Both the position numbers and the translations under genes were made by a program. DNA of 64,000 nt from Oxyruncus cristatus (Eukaryota > Chordata > Aves > Passeriformes > Cotingidae): positions 2,471,011 through 2,535,010 of the forward strand of contig VXAY01004360.1 of assembly GCA_013399855.1 (NCBI GenBank), read 5' to 3'. Shown piece by piece: positions 38,281 through 51,603 of this stretch. Below the pieces are notes generated by a model that made no database searches, was not told the DNA's origin, and saw only the letters and a program-made list of their open reading frames with translations. Numbering within the stretch: position 1 is the stretch's first letter; the number at the start of each line of letters is the position of its first letter.

Positions 38281-39595
38281 AAACTTTCTCACCAGAAGTT
38301 CCCCCCAAGGCTCCATTGAATATTCCATGACTAGCTACATCCAAATGCATCTCCCAAAGGATCAAAGTACAATTTTATTTCACTTGATAGAAGGCACTGA
38401 GTGATTGCTATCAGTTTGCAGTTATAGTCCTTTTGAATCAACTGCTCACAGAAAGAAATATTCAAGGTTTTCCTGATGCAGTAATTGTCCATGACACCAG
38501 AGCTTTATTTTGGCCAGAGATGCCCACAGTGTTTTTCTGGGAGGAGAAGCGTCTTGTTCAGAACCCATCAGAAGGGGGAGTTCAGCTCTTACAGCAGTTT
38601 GGCAAGTCTCTGACTATGCAACTAGAGGTTTGCTGGTCCAGCAAAATGAAAGAAACCGCAGTTAATAGGACTAGGGACATAAAGAGGATGAACACATCTA
38701 AGGGTAAGTCCTAGGTATATTCTACAGGCATGACCTGACTTCCATACTTGGAGAAATAAAGTGCCTCTAACACATTTTAAAAGGAGTTAAAGGACTACCT
38801 AGTGCAGCTACATCTGCCTGAGTCATCTCCTGCATGCAGACACAGTCCTTATGCACTAAAGCCTTCTGGATGAGAAATTAGAGCAAAGCCCTTCATGGAT
38901 ATTGGTGGAAGACTATTTCCTCTGGAGTGTGCACAAGAAGCACTTGCCCCTTATGAATAACACAAGATAAATCTGAAAAACTTGCATGGTGTTCAGCCCT
39001 TACTAAGGAAAAATTCCCAATTAAGGACTGAATAATGGTATGGAGCTGAGACATGTTCTTACCAATCCATCAGGCTAACTGGCCATGATACGCTGCCTGG
39101 ATAATAAATGTCATTTGGTCCTCATTAACACGTCCTTTATTAAAACCTGTATGAAAAGGGCAGAAATAAAAATGTGAAACAGTGCATAAAGCAAATATCA
39201 CACATGGACCCCGTGATGTAGGCAGTGTGACATGCTGGCTCCATGGGAGTTTTCCCTTGCTTTGCTAGGGACACTGAGAGTTACAATCTTAAACAGCAAG
39301 TCAAGTGAAGGACTCCATATCCCAGCCAGCTAAGTTCTTAAGCAGAGAGCTGTGACCAACTGGAGAATATGGTGATTTTAGTATTCATGTTGACCTTCTA
39401 CAGACAGATCTGCACACCTATTTCCTCCAGTTTTTTCTATACTAAATTGTCATTAATCTCCACAGAAAATATTCCAAAATATGAATGCTTTATTGGCAAA
39501 GTTCTTGCCCTTCCTCTCATCTCAGGTAATAATTCCTACTCCTCCCTGTCCCTTGTTTGTGAAGTCATGACTTAAGGAGGCCATTGAAAAAATTA

Positions 39596-39642
39596 ATTAA
39601 AAAAAAAAAACCTAAAACAAACAAACAAAACAAAACAAAAAC
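39596..39642 (+). repeat. Poly-A and (AAAC)n/(AAAAC)n repeat
   Basis: A run of A is followed by CCT and then AAAC and AAAAC units. Confidence 0.85.
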
Positions 39643-41020
39643 ACAGGGAAATTTGGAAAGGGCTGTTTGCATTGGTTTACCCTTACAAAACATTTCTTCA
39701 CTTTAAGCAGGGTGACAGGTTGTCTCCCTCTGTGCATACACAGCAAAGAGTATGCTTCTTTTGAAAGGGATTGTCACCTCACCATGAGCAAAATCTGGAG
39801 TCCTGGTTTGGTTTTGCTTCCATCTTTATAACGAAAAATTCCCATTGGTATCAGCCCTCATTAGGGGTTGGATAAAGAGATGGGGCCAGAATGTACTCTG
39901 AGCAACACATTGCTGGTGATCTGCCTTCCAGAACTGCTGTGGCTGAGGGGAAGGACAAACTGCAGGTGGAACTGTGGGAGGTAGCAGAAAAAATTTTTAA
40001 ATTACTTTGCCACTGGAGAGACCATAACACAAACCCCCACTCTGAGGCACCTGAACATCTCAGAGGATGCAAGCTTATAGTGTCTCAGCCCTTCAACTTC
40101 ACCATTTTTCCTGTATTGTAAAAGGCCTTTCCCTCCTAAACACACATTGACAGGGCTTCATTAACTGAGGGCTGGTGAAGTGCTTTAATGAAGACAAATG
40201 TTAAGTTGCCAAGTATTATACTTACATGGATGTTAAACTATTAACAACAAAGACAGGAGCTACGAAGATCTGGCAAAAGTGTGCTGAACATATCATGCTT
40301 TGTAGACCAAAGTGAAGTAGACACACTCAACAAGGCATGTCTCCATAGCAGCAAGAATAGGATTGCATTAAATGTCATATTTATCCAGACTTCACCATGA
40401 ACTTAATCATAGAGAAGGAGAAACAGGCCCACAAGAAAATAGCAAAGTCTTGAACAATGAAAATATATTAAACAATACTGAAACCTCTGATGCTAAAGTT
40501 TTGCTACCTTTTACTTAATTGTCTTTAACATCCTGGGGATCTGAGATCAGGAAAACAATAGGATGAAGCATCTGCCTTCTGCAGCCTTCTGCAGCATGCA
40601 TGTGAATACAAGGGCAAATATTGTCAGATACACTTGACAGCTGTAAAAGCAACAGATCCTTTCCAGTCAATCCCCCGATATGGAAAAGGAGACAGCTGCC
40701 CCTGCATCATAGTCAAGGAAGAAATTATGTTTTTAGAAACTCCCCCAAGACGAATTTTGGCAAATACCTTCTTCATGTGTGAGGTGATTTTTTCTGTTTG
40801 CCAGTGGAAATTGAGGGCAAAGCAAATGAATAAGACCTCTTGAAACAAAACACGTAGGCACAGTTTTAGCATCTTACTGGTGAAACAGGGCAGATGAGGA
40901 ATGGGGCTGAATGAGGTCTGGGATTGGATTTTGCAGAAATGAAGTGTGTGTTTGGAGACTGTCAGAGGTCGGAAACATGGCCTCAGGGGGTTAGGGAGGA
41001 GAGAAGACTGGCAAATTTTA

Positions 41021-41034
41021 TTTTTTTTTTTTTT
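41021..41034 (+). repeat. Poly-T tract (14 T)
   Basis: An uninterrupted run of 14 T occurs within GGCAAATTTTA-T14-CTAAATAC. Confidence 0.85.
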
Positions 41035-41602
41035 CTAAATACTCCAGAATGCTTGTCTGAGGCCCTGCATCAACTAGGGCCCTCCAATTCTGGGAGACAG
41101 GCCATATATGGTTACATAAAAAAATTACATAGCACACTAAGTACCAGAGAACTTGCTTTTAAACGTGTCTATAATAGTCATCCCACTGCTAAAATCTTTA
41201 TACTGACCTATCCTGACCCACATACACACATTTTATGAAATATCTGTCACTCTCTTTAGATCACAGCAATTACAAAATTTCTTACCACAATTCCTCTAGG
41301 TTGACATATCATTCACCTGCAACAAGGAGTTTGCAAAGATGAGCAAGATGAAAGCCCTGCTCATTGCACACAGAAATAAAGAATTTGTAACCTATTTAAT
41401 AATAGAAATAAATAACAAACAAACATTACTATATCTTTGAGTGTGTGTGCCTAAAGCAAAGTACATTCAAGGGAAGGCTGTTGAATAAGAAAATTATGCT
41501 TTTCAAATTTTTTTCTAACTTAATTAAAGTTTAAATTTTCCCTCTAGTTTTCACAGGAATAATATTTTCTTAATTACTGTATGTGACCTTTTTATATTTT
41601 AG

Positions 41603-41631
41603 CCTGAGTATGAAAAATCCTGAGTATGAAA
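41603..41631 (+). repeat. 13-bp direct repeat
   Basis: CCTGAGTATGAAA occurs twice, 16 bp apart (41603-41615 and 41619-41631). This is a small tandem duplication. Confidence 0.75.
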
Positions 41632-42033
41632 TATGTGGATCAATGAAAAGTAATTTAAAGCAACCTGAATAAATACATGCTTCTCTGAAGGAAAAAGAAT
41701 GTGAAACCTGACCTGAAATTTCAGCAGCTCTTGAAATGACTCGCACGGTCCAGAGCACTCAGGGGACCTCAGGAGAGGGACCTGCACTGGCATGAAGAGC
41801 AGAGCTCTGCCCTATAACAGAGGGAAAGACAAGTTCATTTTCCTCAAGGTTTTTTTCAGTTCTGTAGTACCTCTACCCTTAAATTAAGTCGTAGCTTTTC
41901 ATGGTTCTGGGAAGCCAAAGCCCAGCGCACTTAGGAATTCAAAGATTTGTGCACCTCCAGAGCTTTTCCACTACAGGAATTTCCACCAGCTTTTCTCTGA
42001 GTTGTCCTTCTCCCTGCCTAAGCTGTCCTTATG

Positions 42034-42066
42034 AATAAATAAATAAAAAAATAAATAAATAAATAA
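42034..42066 (+). repeat. (AAAT)n microsatellite
   Basis: About eight AAAT units are interrupted by one run of A. This is a likely length-polymorphic microsatellite. Confidence 0.9.
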
Positions 42067-43093
42067 GCAAGACTGTTCAGCCACTTAGTAAGGTGTGGTG
42101 TGGATTATGAGAGCAGCTGCTGAGACAAGGTTATATGTAACAAAAGCAAGAGAACAAAAACTTGACAATCTCCTAATATCTTGGTTCAACCAAACACACA
42201 GTTGTCAAGTAGGTTATCAGGAGTGTACCTAACCCTCCAGCCACAGCACACCCTTTCCCCTCCTTTCATTCTGCACTGAAAGGTAAACACCTGGTTAGGA
42301 TTACTTGACCTCAGGTATTGGAAGTTTAAGATAAAAGTGAAAAGCACGTCTTAGATTACTACTGTGAAAATGTATTCTTTTACTTGGGAACATCACACTT
42401 TTATTAAAAATAATAATACATCAAAGCTGGATGAACATTACCCACCAAGAGCAGAAATACAAACTGCTGAATGACAACTGCATAAACAGTCTATAAACAT
42501 CCTGGGTAATTTGCAGTCAAATAATCCTCTGCTTTAAAGAATGAGTTCTTAAAAAAAATCATTTAGCTTCTTTAACAAGAATAATGCAGTTTCCATGGCA
42601 TGATGGAGCACAGAGTGCAGAAGGACATGACCACACAAAGCCATGTAACCTTAATTTGTTAGGCATTGCAGAATTTTTCAGAATTGACCTCATTAGACAA
42701 ATGAACTCTTTGTAATCAATATTGCACTGTGAATTTATGCCTTCTCTGCAGATTTAAAATTTAATTAGAATTTCATTTAAGAAAAGAATGCTTCTGTCTG
42801 CCATGCTCAACTCGTTAGTCTTATCTAGGTCTGTAATTGTAACTTTTTAATATATATATGATAAAGTCTGAGTCATGTAAGCCATATGGAAGCATAAATG
42901 TTACTTAAAACACAAAGGAAAAAATAAAAAACTACTATTTCCCAGATCTTGCTAGAGGAATTCATTAAATACAAGGAAAAAAATAGGTAATCCTAGATTG
43001 GAACTTATTTAATTAGATACAGATATATCTACAGTTTTCTGTTGGATTGAGAAGTATTGTCGGAGGCAGAAGATATACAGCTTTTTAAAGTGG

Positions 43094-43140
43094 CATATAT
43101 ATACATGCATTTATATACACATTTATATGTGTATTTATCA
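43094..43140. repeat. TA-rich repeat with small hairpin
   Basis: Mixed TATA/CATTTATATA sequence. ATACACAT (43115-43122) and ATGTGTAT (43127-43134) pair around TTAT. Confidence 0.7.
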
Positions 43141-43239
43141 GAAAATGTTACGGAATCTTTTCATAAGTATTTAAATTAAAAAGTGCTGACACATGGTATG
43201 TTAGCTTACACAGCTGAGGCGCCACAGTTGTCTCTCAGG

Positions 43240-43266
43240 CTACACTGCCTACACTGCCTACACTGA
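43240..43266 (+). repeat. 9-bp unit tandem repeat, three copies
   Basis: CTACACTGC is present twice exactly, then a third time as CTACACTGA. Confidence 0.85.
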
Positions 43267-44349
43267 TGCTACCCAATGTCTCCAGTGACTGCATCACTGG
43301 AATACTGAAAAAAAGAAGTAACTGCTCTATTGTATGTGTCCACAAGATGCCAGAATGAGCAATCTTTAACCACTATTGTGAGTGTGGAAACCCCTTCCCT
43401 TGTCACTATTCCCCTGTCACACTTCCTTCTGGTCCTCACTCTCCTGTGGCCCCTGACCCAGTGTTGCTTGCCCAGCAGGCTGTGTGAGGCCATGTGCCAA
43501 CCCAACAAAAATCATCATCACTGTGTGCTAGATTAACAGCAGTACACAAATAAACTTTTAGCCTGAGTGGTCCCAGGGTTGCACACACTGGCACCAGCAC
43601 AAAGGGTGCTTAACATAATAATCCCATTAAAATCAATGCGTGTGAAACTATGCTGTTACGCACACAAGAGTGGGTCTTCTAAGGCTCTAGTGACCCACAG
43701 CTGCATGCAGACACGTGAGCAAATTTTGTATCAAGGACCTGTGAGGTCACAGTGATCCTTGATATCTTTCCACCATTATCAATGAAAAGGTTAAAAATAA
43801 AATGCCTAGGTTGCTATCAGAAACTCTCAAACCACTCATAGTACACAAACGCCTTGACTATCTGTGACAAGATCTGTCAGACTGTCATGTGTTTAACATG
43901 TAAAACTCACTTTCTGGAGAAACTGAACTCCATTGAAAATAATGTTCCCTAAAATAACCTTAAGCTCCAAATAACCCACTTGTGAAGAAAGGCTTCTTCT
44001 TACTCTGCACCAAGAACAGAATGGATCATGACTCTGACTCTGAAGAATCTTCCTCTTGACTCTGAAGGAAAGGTCCATGTCTGGTAATACACCTCCTCTC
44101 TTTGTCATACCTTAAAACAAGCTGCAACTCTGCTGAATTAAAAGTTTTTTGGCAATTAACACATGATCCATACATGCAGAAATATGGTAACTGAGGTGTA
44201 CTGGAAGGGCAAGGTATAAATAGGGTGGAATATTTGGAATAATATGTCAATATTCCCAATTAGACTGAATCTGAAAATCCAATGTGATGGTTTTAGAGAA
44301 GCTATGATATTTTTTTATTTTTAGTGAATAATCTTTTTATTGGGATCCA

Positions 44350-44460
44350 GGTGATTGATCCTAACGCTAGCTCTGTCACCACTCCAGAATGGGAGCTTGG
44401 GCAAGTCACTTTACTAATTTTATTCTGCAACAGAAATAACAAACACTACTCCTTTCAGCT
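44350..44460 (+). mobile_element. MIR-like ancient SINE fragment, sense
   Basis: The segment reads GATTGATCCTAACGCTAGCT, then CTGTCACCACTCCAGAATGG, then AGCTTGGGCAAGTCACTTTA. Its order matches the MIR SINE core: the end of the tRNA-related part (ATCCCGGCTCTGCCACT), then ACCTTGGGCAAGTYACTT. The pyrimidine-rich block that follows is degraded. MIR elements predate the split of mammals and birds and survive as rare relics in birds. It is non-coding. Confidence 0.5.
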
Positions 44461-46984
44461 GAACACTTAATGATGCCCCTAAGGAAACACAACAATGTTT
44501 TTACTTACTTGTCTTACTTCTGTGATGTAGACGATGATACAATGGAAAACCAAAGGGATTTGGCAAAGTTGCCTTTATGGATCAGAGGTAGCTGTATGGG
44601 AAGAGGACAAGCTGTTTCAGAGAAAGTCTATTCTAGGTGGCCTCACAAGGGTATTAGTCACGCTGATGACTCAGAAAAGGTAACACTGATTAAAGCTATT
44701 GGCAGCCAAACAAAATATGAGTAAGGCCAGTTTCTGAGCACTTTAGCATATAGCATTGCTAATGGCTTTTATTTTATATTAAAAGCTGCTACTCAGCGGG
44801 AAGTGAGGCACTGGAGGCGACATCAGAAAGTTTTTTAGTGGTTGGCAACCCAACACACAAATCATTTGATGTAGTTTTAACCACCTTTTCTAATGGTTGT
44901 GATACCTCTCCAGACAAGAAGCTAATAAAAATGACATGGTGTAATTTGACAAGCCTGAGCAATTGACAGGCCTACAGAATACAACTACTGATGAGATGGT
45001 TTTAATTCAAGGTAATTCAGCTACAGTCTCAGCCAGCTCAGTTTCAGTCTCTGCAGAAAATCATGAAACTTGTAACCCATATGCTCCAGGCAGTCTTATC
45101 TAAAACCAAGTGTCTCCTCCACCCCTCATTCTCCCTCTGTTTTGGCCTGTTACCCATGCACCAGATCTGTGATCTTCCTGGCAATAATCAAAATAAAGAA
45201 AAGAGTCACACAGAGCAGCACACCCGACACTGATGGATCTCATTAATGTTCCTTTCATGAATGACAGGTCTAGCTGCTTACCTGAAAAAAGTTTATCAGG
45301 TGCCTTGCAGAGAGCCATTTCAATCAGTTTGTCAGATCTTCCTTGTCTCTTTGAAGGAGTGGGAGGGGGCTGAGGAGAGAGGGTTTTAGGGAGCAATAAG
45401 AAGAAAATGGCAAGACAGTACTACCACACAAATTTTCCAGGATTTTCTTTAATCCTTGATATTCTGTTACAGGCTTTGTGCTTGTGTAGGAATGAGATCA
45501 GGTCAGTTTGATGATGTCCTGGCAATGGATAGTAGTAAAAGGTCCACACTTACCTCTTTCAGATTTGTCAGAAATGCCAAATATCACTCTGCTGGGAGGT
45601 TCTGCTGACATCTGGGAGCTGCAGTAGCTTGGAGAAGTAGTACCAAAGTGACTCATCGACTTCCCAGAGGGATCTGCATTGTATAGTAGCAAGGAGTTCT
45701 GAGTATGGCATGTGCTTCACAGTGTTAGAGAAGTATGGAGCAATTACTCATGAAAGCTGGTCAGACAGAGGTAAAAACCACTGACTGCCAGAAATGGCTT
45801 ACCTCATTTAAAGATGTGGATAAATCTTTTTAGTGCCTTGCTTTTATAAGCTGCAGAGTCTGTCAGACATCAGACATCTGCCCAGGGCTGGGAAGATCTG
45901 ACCAGTGCAAGAAAGAAGTATAGGCTAATGATACTGCTACCACCATCATTAAGATAATTTAATTGTTGTTTCAATGCATTTTTAAAGCCACTGTGCATGA
46001 AGTGAAAAAATTACAAACATACTGAATTACTGTGAAGAGTGCCATATGTTGGTACTCATCAATGAACTCCAACTCTTATGTTACATTGAACACATGTCCA
46101 GGATGTGCAAGAACCATGCTTATAGTGCACTCCTGACTGGCTGGCCCACAAAAAATGCCAGAGCACATTGTAGGATTATTCCTGAAAGGTGGCAGGACAG
46201 CAGTCCAGAGATACCAAGTACAGTGCTCTTAACTATCAGCTGAGTTCCTATTCAGAGGTAGAACAAACTTGGCTGAAATGGGAGCTGTAACCTTAGAGCT
46301 GAACACATGGCCAAAGAGACGCCAGTCCCAAGTACGGCTAGTTGTAAGAAAAGCAAGTCACTGGGCATTGTTTGGAAGCATGGCTTCTGGGAGAGAAGCA
46401 AGACATTTTATCCTGTAGCGTTCACCAGGTGCAAGAGAGATAAGGTACAGGGAGAGGTCAAGGCCTCCAGTATTTTTCCAGTGCTTTCCGTAATTAAGTG
46501 ATTGTGGTCAGACAGATCTCAGCTACACTTGTGTTCTGCATCGAGTTGTCCCCATGGGGTCACATTAAAGTCCAAAGGTCTCCCAGTCGAGGTGTGAGAC
46601 AGCTGTATACCCAGGTGTGGGGCCTTGATCCACACAAAGGCATAAATCATGAGGAGTAAGTGGGAAATGTTGCCCTTAGGTGGGCAAAGGTGGGAGCGAT
46701 TGGCTGGCAGGGCAGCAGCCATGAGCCAAAGGGTGGGCAAGGAGGAAGACGAGCTCTTGGGCATGGCTCAGGCACAGATGTGGTGCTGCAATGGGTAAAA
46801 AAAAATGTTGTTGTGGGACGAGCAGGAAGGCTGTGTTAGTAGGACGTGAGAAACGGTCCATCTCCTCCTTGCAGTACTGCCCCAGGCATGATGTCCTCTC
46901 TAAAGGAACAGTTGGGCCCACTTTCATGCCTCAATAAAGACGCATGACAAAACATGGAAATTGAAAGGTGGGCAAGGTGAATGG

Positions 46985-47392
46985 TCAGCAATCTAGAAAC
47001 TATGGCCTGTGAGAAGAAAGCGGAGGACGGTGGTTGTTTAATGTAGGGAATAGAAGACCAAGGAAGGACAGGATAATGCTTTTCTAAAAGATGCTACAAA
47101 GAGCAAATACACATTTTACATCTCTGTAGAGGGCAGGATAAGAAATAATGAGTTTAGGCTGCAGCAAGAGCGACTTAGTTTAGACATTAGGAAAACTTTC
47201 TAGCAACAAGGATAATTAAGCCCTGGGATAAGTTATCTAGCAAGGCTGCAGACTCTCTGTCACAGGAGAAAATTTAAGGCCAGTTTGGACAAACAAACAG
47301 CACAGAAATCCTATCTCAGAAAGGGAGATGAGCCAGATGATATTAACAGGCCGTTTTCAGTCCTACTTTTCACTGATTCTCTTTCCTAAACA
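46985..47392 (+). mobile_element. Old CR1 LINE copy, sense
   Basis: A roughly 400-bp CR1 relic in sense orientation can be followed block by block. It starts with CTATGGCCTGTGAGAAGAAA, then AATAGAAGACCAAGGAAGGA (usually 'agaagactgagaggggacatgataa'). After that come AATGAGTTTAGGCTGCAGCA and TTAGACATTAGGAAAACTTT (usually 'ttggacattaggaaaaacttcct'). The copy closes with AAGCCCTGGGATAAGTTATC, GGCCAGTTTGGACAAACA and TTCAGTCCTACTTTTCACTG near the 3' end, then ATTCT. Many substitutions and small indels show age, and no ORF2 frame is left open. The 3' end matches the 'cagtcctacttttctatgattct' type of CR1, a lineage different from the copies at 3.7 and 58.3 kb. Confidence 0.85.
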
Positions 47393-47990
47393 TGAAATTC
47401 AGATGCAGCTCTCTGGAGCGCCCTACTTTAAGAACACCATGGTTTAAATGTTTCCTGAATAAGTTTTCCAAAAAGAAAACAACTACAACACTGAAAATAT
47501 CCTAGTGCTGCAAGCTCTTACGGCTTTGTACTCAGTTTTACTGTACTTGACCCATTTCTTAAAACTCTGGCTCCTGAAGTCAAGAAGATTCATGAAAGCT
47601 AAGTTTAAATAAGCAAAAAGCTGTCAAAAATTATGGTGTAGGGAAAAAAAAACAACTCAGTTTAAAAGCACGACAGAGAAGTACTTGCAGCAGTTATAAA
47701 TCCACGAGAGAAGTAAAATACATTATTTAGCTTAAAAATCAAAAAGCAGTTGATAAAAAAAAAATCTTACGATTGGGACTGACTCCACTTTTTAGTGTTC
47801 ATTAACATTTGATGTTTTCAATGGTCATCCTCTAAGTCAAGTCTAGGCCTGAAGTTAGTATAAAAGGAAATTCTGTTGCTGAAGAAAGATTCAGAAACCA
47901 AAGGGGCCTCTCAGAGAATAGCACAGAGATAGGGAAATCCCTTTACAGTCCAAAACTAGGGAGCACCAAACCAAACCTGCAGATGACCAA

Positions 47991-48089
47991 CAACAAAACA
48001 AAACAAAACAAAACAAAACAAAAAAAAAACAACAAAAAAACCCACACCAAACAAACAAACAAACAAAAAAACACAAAAACAAAAAAAAA
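47991..48089 (+). repeat. (AAAAC)n and (AAAC)n compound microsatellite
   Basis: About 100 bp of C-punctuated A-rich repeat: AAAAC units, then a pure A run, then AAAC units, then A runs. It creates artificial Phe/Leu/Cys-rich open frames on the minus strand, which are not genes. Confidence 0.95.
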
Positions 48090-49930
48090 GGCCAAAAATC
48101 CGCTGTTGTCACAAAAATTACAAATAAGAAAGTAAAACATCTTACCACAGGATGCTATGTATCCTTTGTGTGTGTGTGGCAGTGCTGTGAGCATGCCTGT
48201 GTGTGTGAGCCTCCAGCACAGGAAATCTCTGAGCCACAAATTGTTGCTGACTGGGGAAACATTTGGGAGAAAATATCATCCTGTGTTTCCCCTTCTTTCA
48301 TAGTGGCCCCCAGGCAGCTCTTATGGGTCCCTGTAGAAGACAGGATGCCAGGCCATATTTCTAATTTAACCACAGAAAGATGGTCAAATGTTCTTTCACT
48401 CTTTTGTTGTGGTCCTGATGAGCCGCGGCACACTGGCAGTGCTGCACGAGGAAGTTTTATATCCATTTTCTGAATAGCACACTGCCTTTTCCAAGGCTGT
48501 CAATCACACCTTGGCAATAAATTCTCTAAATAAAATCTTTTAATATAAATAAAACCCACAAATAAAACTGATAGTGGAGAATTAGTTGAGTTCATGAATA
48601 TAATGATACTTACCATAAAAATTGGGGCAGTGTGAGTTTTCATCTGACCTGTCATCACTCTGCAATCTTTTTCATTATCATAAATCAAAAAGCATTGTTT
48701 GGTTTAAATCACTTGCTGCTTAAAGATGAATCACCCTTGATTTCCTGAGCTTTGCTTATGGCAAAAAGAGGGAAAAAAGCTTTTAAAACTGTACAACAGT
48801 AAAAATTTCTGGTCTTACTTTGCATTAAAAAAACCACACAAACCTCAGACAGCTCTAAAACTTAATCTAGCAAGCAACATAAAATGAAACAGAACTATGA
48901 TTTAGGGAAAAAAAATATTTCTCCATCTGCAGAGCTATTAATCTACAGTTTGGTCCAGAGAGTTCATATACAGCAGTCTGTGAAGAGGGACCCCAAGCTC
49001 TAATGGCTTGAAGAAGATAGGCCCTCAAATGTTTAATCTAGCTACAGGTGCATATCTAAGCTTCTCTGTAACATCTGTCCCTGTGGATAAGAAACCATTA
49101 AGCATCCTACACTGGATTGTGCAGACACCAGCTGTGTGGCTTAAAGCGTATCCTGTATACTGATGACTGACGTGCAAATCACCCAAGCCACCTCAGTAGG
49201 TTTTTCCAGCGAGCTCTTCCCCTTCTGAGAAGCAGACTCTTCCCCTCCCTTCATCCCGTCACCTTGACATTACACCCCATGCCCAGAAGTGCGATTAGAT
49301 TCTTGCCACTTTTTACAAAGTCAGGAAAAATAGGGTAATTTAAAAAGTCAGTTGACTTAACTGATGAGCCCAATGGGCTGGAACAGCAAAACAGATCACA
49401 ACTTGGTGTAAGTCATCCCCAGGGGGGAAAACAGAGAAGAAATATGCTGCACACAGTCATATCTAGGTTTGTTCTGTGAAGAAACCTCTCATAAAAAAAA
49501 GAAACAAGCAAAAATAAAACAGGCTTCATTCTTTATGTCTCCCATTAGCTAGAACCCTCATGGCAATTCCCATCAATTTAACTTTTGGATCTCTGGATAC
49601 TAGCCAGGGAGCACTCAGCTTCCATATGCTCAGCAAAAAGAGCAACAGCAACGATGCAATGCTGTTGTCAGGCAAGGCAGGTAAATCACTGCATAATTCT
49701 TCGCAAACCCAATTTTCTGAAACTTGCCACGCTACTTTTAGGAAACTGAAATTGGCTGAGTTTGGTAATAAGTCCGGGAAGTCCCACAAGCAATCCTAAA
49801 TCTCAAAACCTGCCTGATGGAGCTGGCTGTGTTTGTCCATTCAGCCATATTTTTGACCCTCCTTTATGTACATGAGGAGAAGTGGAAATCATTTCCTACA
49901 CAGAGAGTAGTTATTTGTTGTCCTTGGGAG

Positions 49931-50155
49931 GCAGTATAAGCTAAAAGGCAGCAGAGTGGTGGCAGGGGAAGAAGAAGAAGAGTGGAGGTTGGAATCAGAT
50001 GCATCTATGCTTGAACCTCAGTTGTGTTGCAGTCTGTCTTTTGCGGAAGTCAGTTCCCCTCAGTCTTACTTTCCCCTCTCCATGTAAAACAGAGACCTTA
50101 TACACAATTGTGGGGAAAGTGTGCAATCTGTTAAACATATGAAGCAGTAAAAGAA
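49931..50155 (+). mobile_element. MIR-like ancient SINE, sense
   Basis: The order of blocks fits a nearly full MIR: GCAGTATAAGCTAAAAGGCA at the 5' end, then GGAATCAGATGCATCTATGC followed by TTGAACCTCAGTTGTGTTGC in the tRNA-related part. The core follows as GGAAGTCAGTTCCCCTCAGT, with CTTACTTTCCCCTCTCCATG and TAAAACAGAGACC after it. The right end is diverged and approximate. Function is unlikely, though some MIR copies have been co-opted as regulatory DNA in vertebrates. Confidence 0.5.
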
Positions 50156-51239
50156 CAATTCGTCTTGCTAATTCTATCTGTCTGTGAGTTAGTATCTGGT
50201 CTAACTAGGTTCCATCTACAGCCCAGGGACAGAGAGAGGTTGTATAAATCACCACCTTTTTCTCCACCGATTGTGGAAGAAGGCCAGACACCTGGCCACA
50301 TTTAGGCAAAATTAATCCTATTTTCAATGTCCAGAGTCATAGTAAAGGCCAGTAAACTTCCGTTGCCAGAACATCCCAACCTCCTCTATTAGAAAGCTGA
50401 AAGAACATATTCATGGTGAGCAGGCTTCTTGAATTTTTCTTTCAAGAGACTGTGAAAATTCAGAAGCCCTCTTTTCCTTTACTTAGTCCTTGATTATTTA
50501 TTTGAGGCATCAGGATAACATCACTCTCTAGCTTTGATCTATCACTGCTACTAGGTTGCCAGCTTGCTGCTCCCTTCTGGCAGCACATCAGCCCCTATGT
50601 AGTACACAGGTAGGATTTTTGATATGTGAGCATCCCTTGCCTCAGATTTAAATAAGATTCTTGTGGTAACATGCCCACATGCTTAAATGAATACTCCTGA
50701 CACTGTACAGACAACTAGTACAGGCTCCACCCCTCACAATTTTTAACCAAAATTTAGGTGTGTCTTTTGAAAGAGGAGAGAGTGCAACACACTGTTGCCC
50801 ACAATCTCTCCTTATGAGAGAAGACCTCTAAAATCCTATGCATCTACAGAGAGATTGCAAACACCCTCAAATTTAATGTAAACTGAATAGACATCAGAGA
50901 AGATGGGCTTGTGGTCACTATTGCCTGAATTCACATGGAAGTCACAAGGAACTTGAACTGAGTTTCGAAGTCTGACCTATACAGTCATGGGATTGTATTC
51001 TTTGCTTCACTCTTGGGTGGTATCTTTCCCTCAAAGCTGAAAGTTCTCTTCATCACATGGAATTAGAGCTAGTGCTTCAAAAACCAGCTACTGGTGAATC
51101 TGTGAAGCTCTTTGCCCTCAAAGCCCCTTGACTGAGCTAAAATTTTCTTAGTATTATATTACTTCCATTAACAGTAATAAACAAGCATTTCCATAGCAAT
51201 TTCCATAATCAAACTTTTCCTCTCAAGAGCTCCTCTGGA

Positions 51240-51324
51240 ACTATCAGCTGACTTTGCAGGGAGGAAACCAAGGCAAAAGAATTATGCAAAATGCTCAAAG
51301 CCACAAAGTGAGTCAGACTGCAAG

Positions 51325-51326
<2 letters not shown>
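51240..51326 (-). mobile_element. MIR-like ancient SINE fragment, antisense
   Basis: TTTGCAGGGAGGAAACCAAG, then GCAAAAGAATTATGCAAAAT, then GCTCAAAGCCACAAAGTGAG resembles the antisense MIR core ('ttacagatgaggaaactgaggcacagagaggttaagtgacttgcccaaggtcacac'). It abuts a 35-A tract on its right. Because the SINE is antisense, that tract cannot be its own tail. Confidence 0.4.

Positions 51327-51361
<35 letters not shown>
51327..51361 (+). repeat. Poly-A tract (35 A)
   Basis: A pure run of 35 A, the longest homopolymer in the window. It is not the tail of a recognisable sense-strand retrocopy. Its exact length is prone to sequencing error. Confidence 0.9.
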
Positions 51362-51363
<2 letters not shown>

Positions 51364-51585
51364 AGACGGAGGGGAGCGGCAACAAAACCTTCAGTTCTCC
51401 TATCTGTGATTCTGCCCCAAGGCAATCCCTGTCTTTCACAGCTAGGGACCAATTCAGATACCATTTACACACAGATAATTCCACTGACACTTTCAGAGTT
51501 AGCCCTGATTTACTGCACCATCTGTGAGATCAGCATGCGGCACAAGACGCTCTTATGACTGGAAAATACTTTACTGACAAGGAAA

Positions 51586-51603
51586 ATATATATATATATA
51601 TAT
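51586..51603. repeat. (AT)n microsatellite
   Basis: Nine AT dinucleotides follow GGAAA. Confidence 0.9.

Larger units (their letters stand above)
29926..46984. other. Non-coding unique sequence, no gene seen
   Basis: No gene supported. Frames of up to 104 codons (33575-33889, 36471-36785, 40924-41238) are unrecognised. The GC-richer part at about 36.4-36.95 kb has frames open on both strands, as expected without coding. Recognisable items are a MIR-like SINE near 44.4 kb, AT-rich repeats near 30.68, 42.04 and 43.1 kb, an A/AAAC tract at 39.6 kb, and hairpins at 36361-36385 and 38247-38280. Confidence 0.65.

Noticed and set aside
40395..40450. GAAGGAGAAACAGGCCCACAAG, MIR-like core phrase
   Set aside because: Only one short phrase matches; flanks do not continue the MIR order.
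47891..48239. Two minus-strand frames rich in Phe, Cys and Leu that look like membrane proteins
   Set aside because: They are translations of the (AAAAC)n/(AAAC)n repeat and its flanks.
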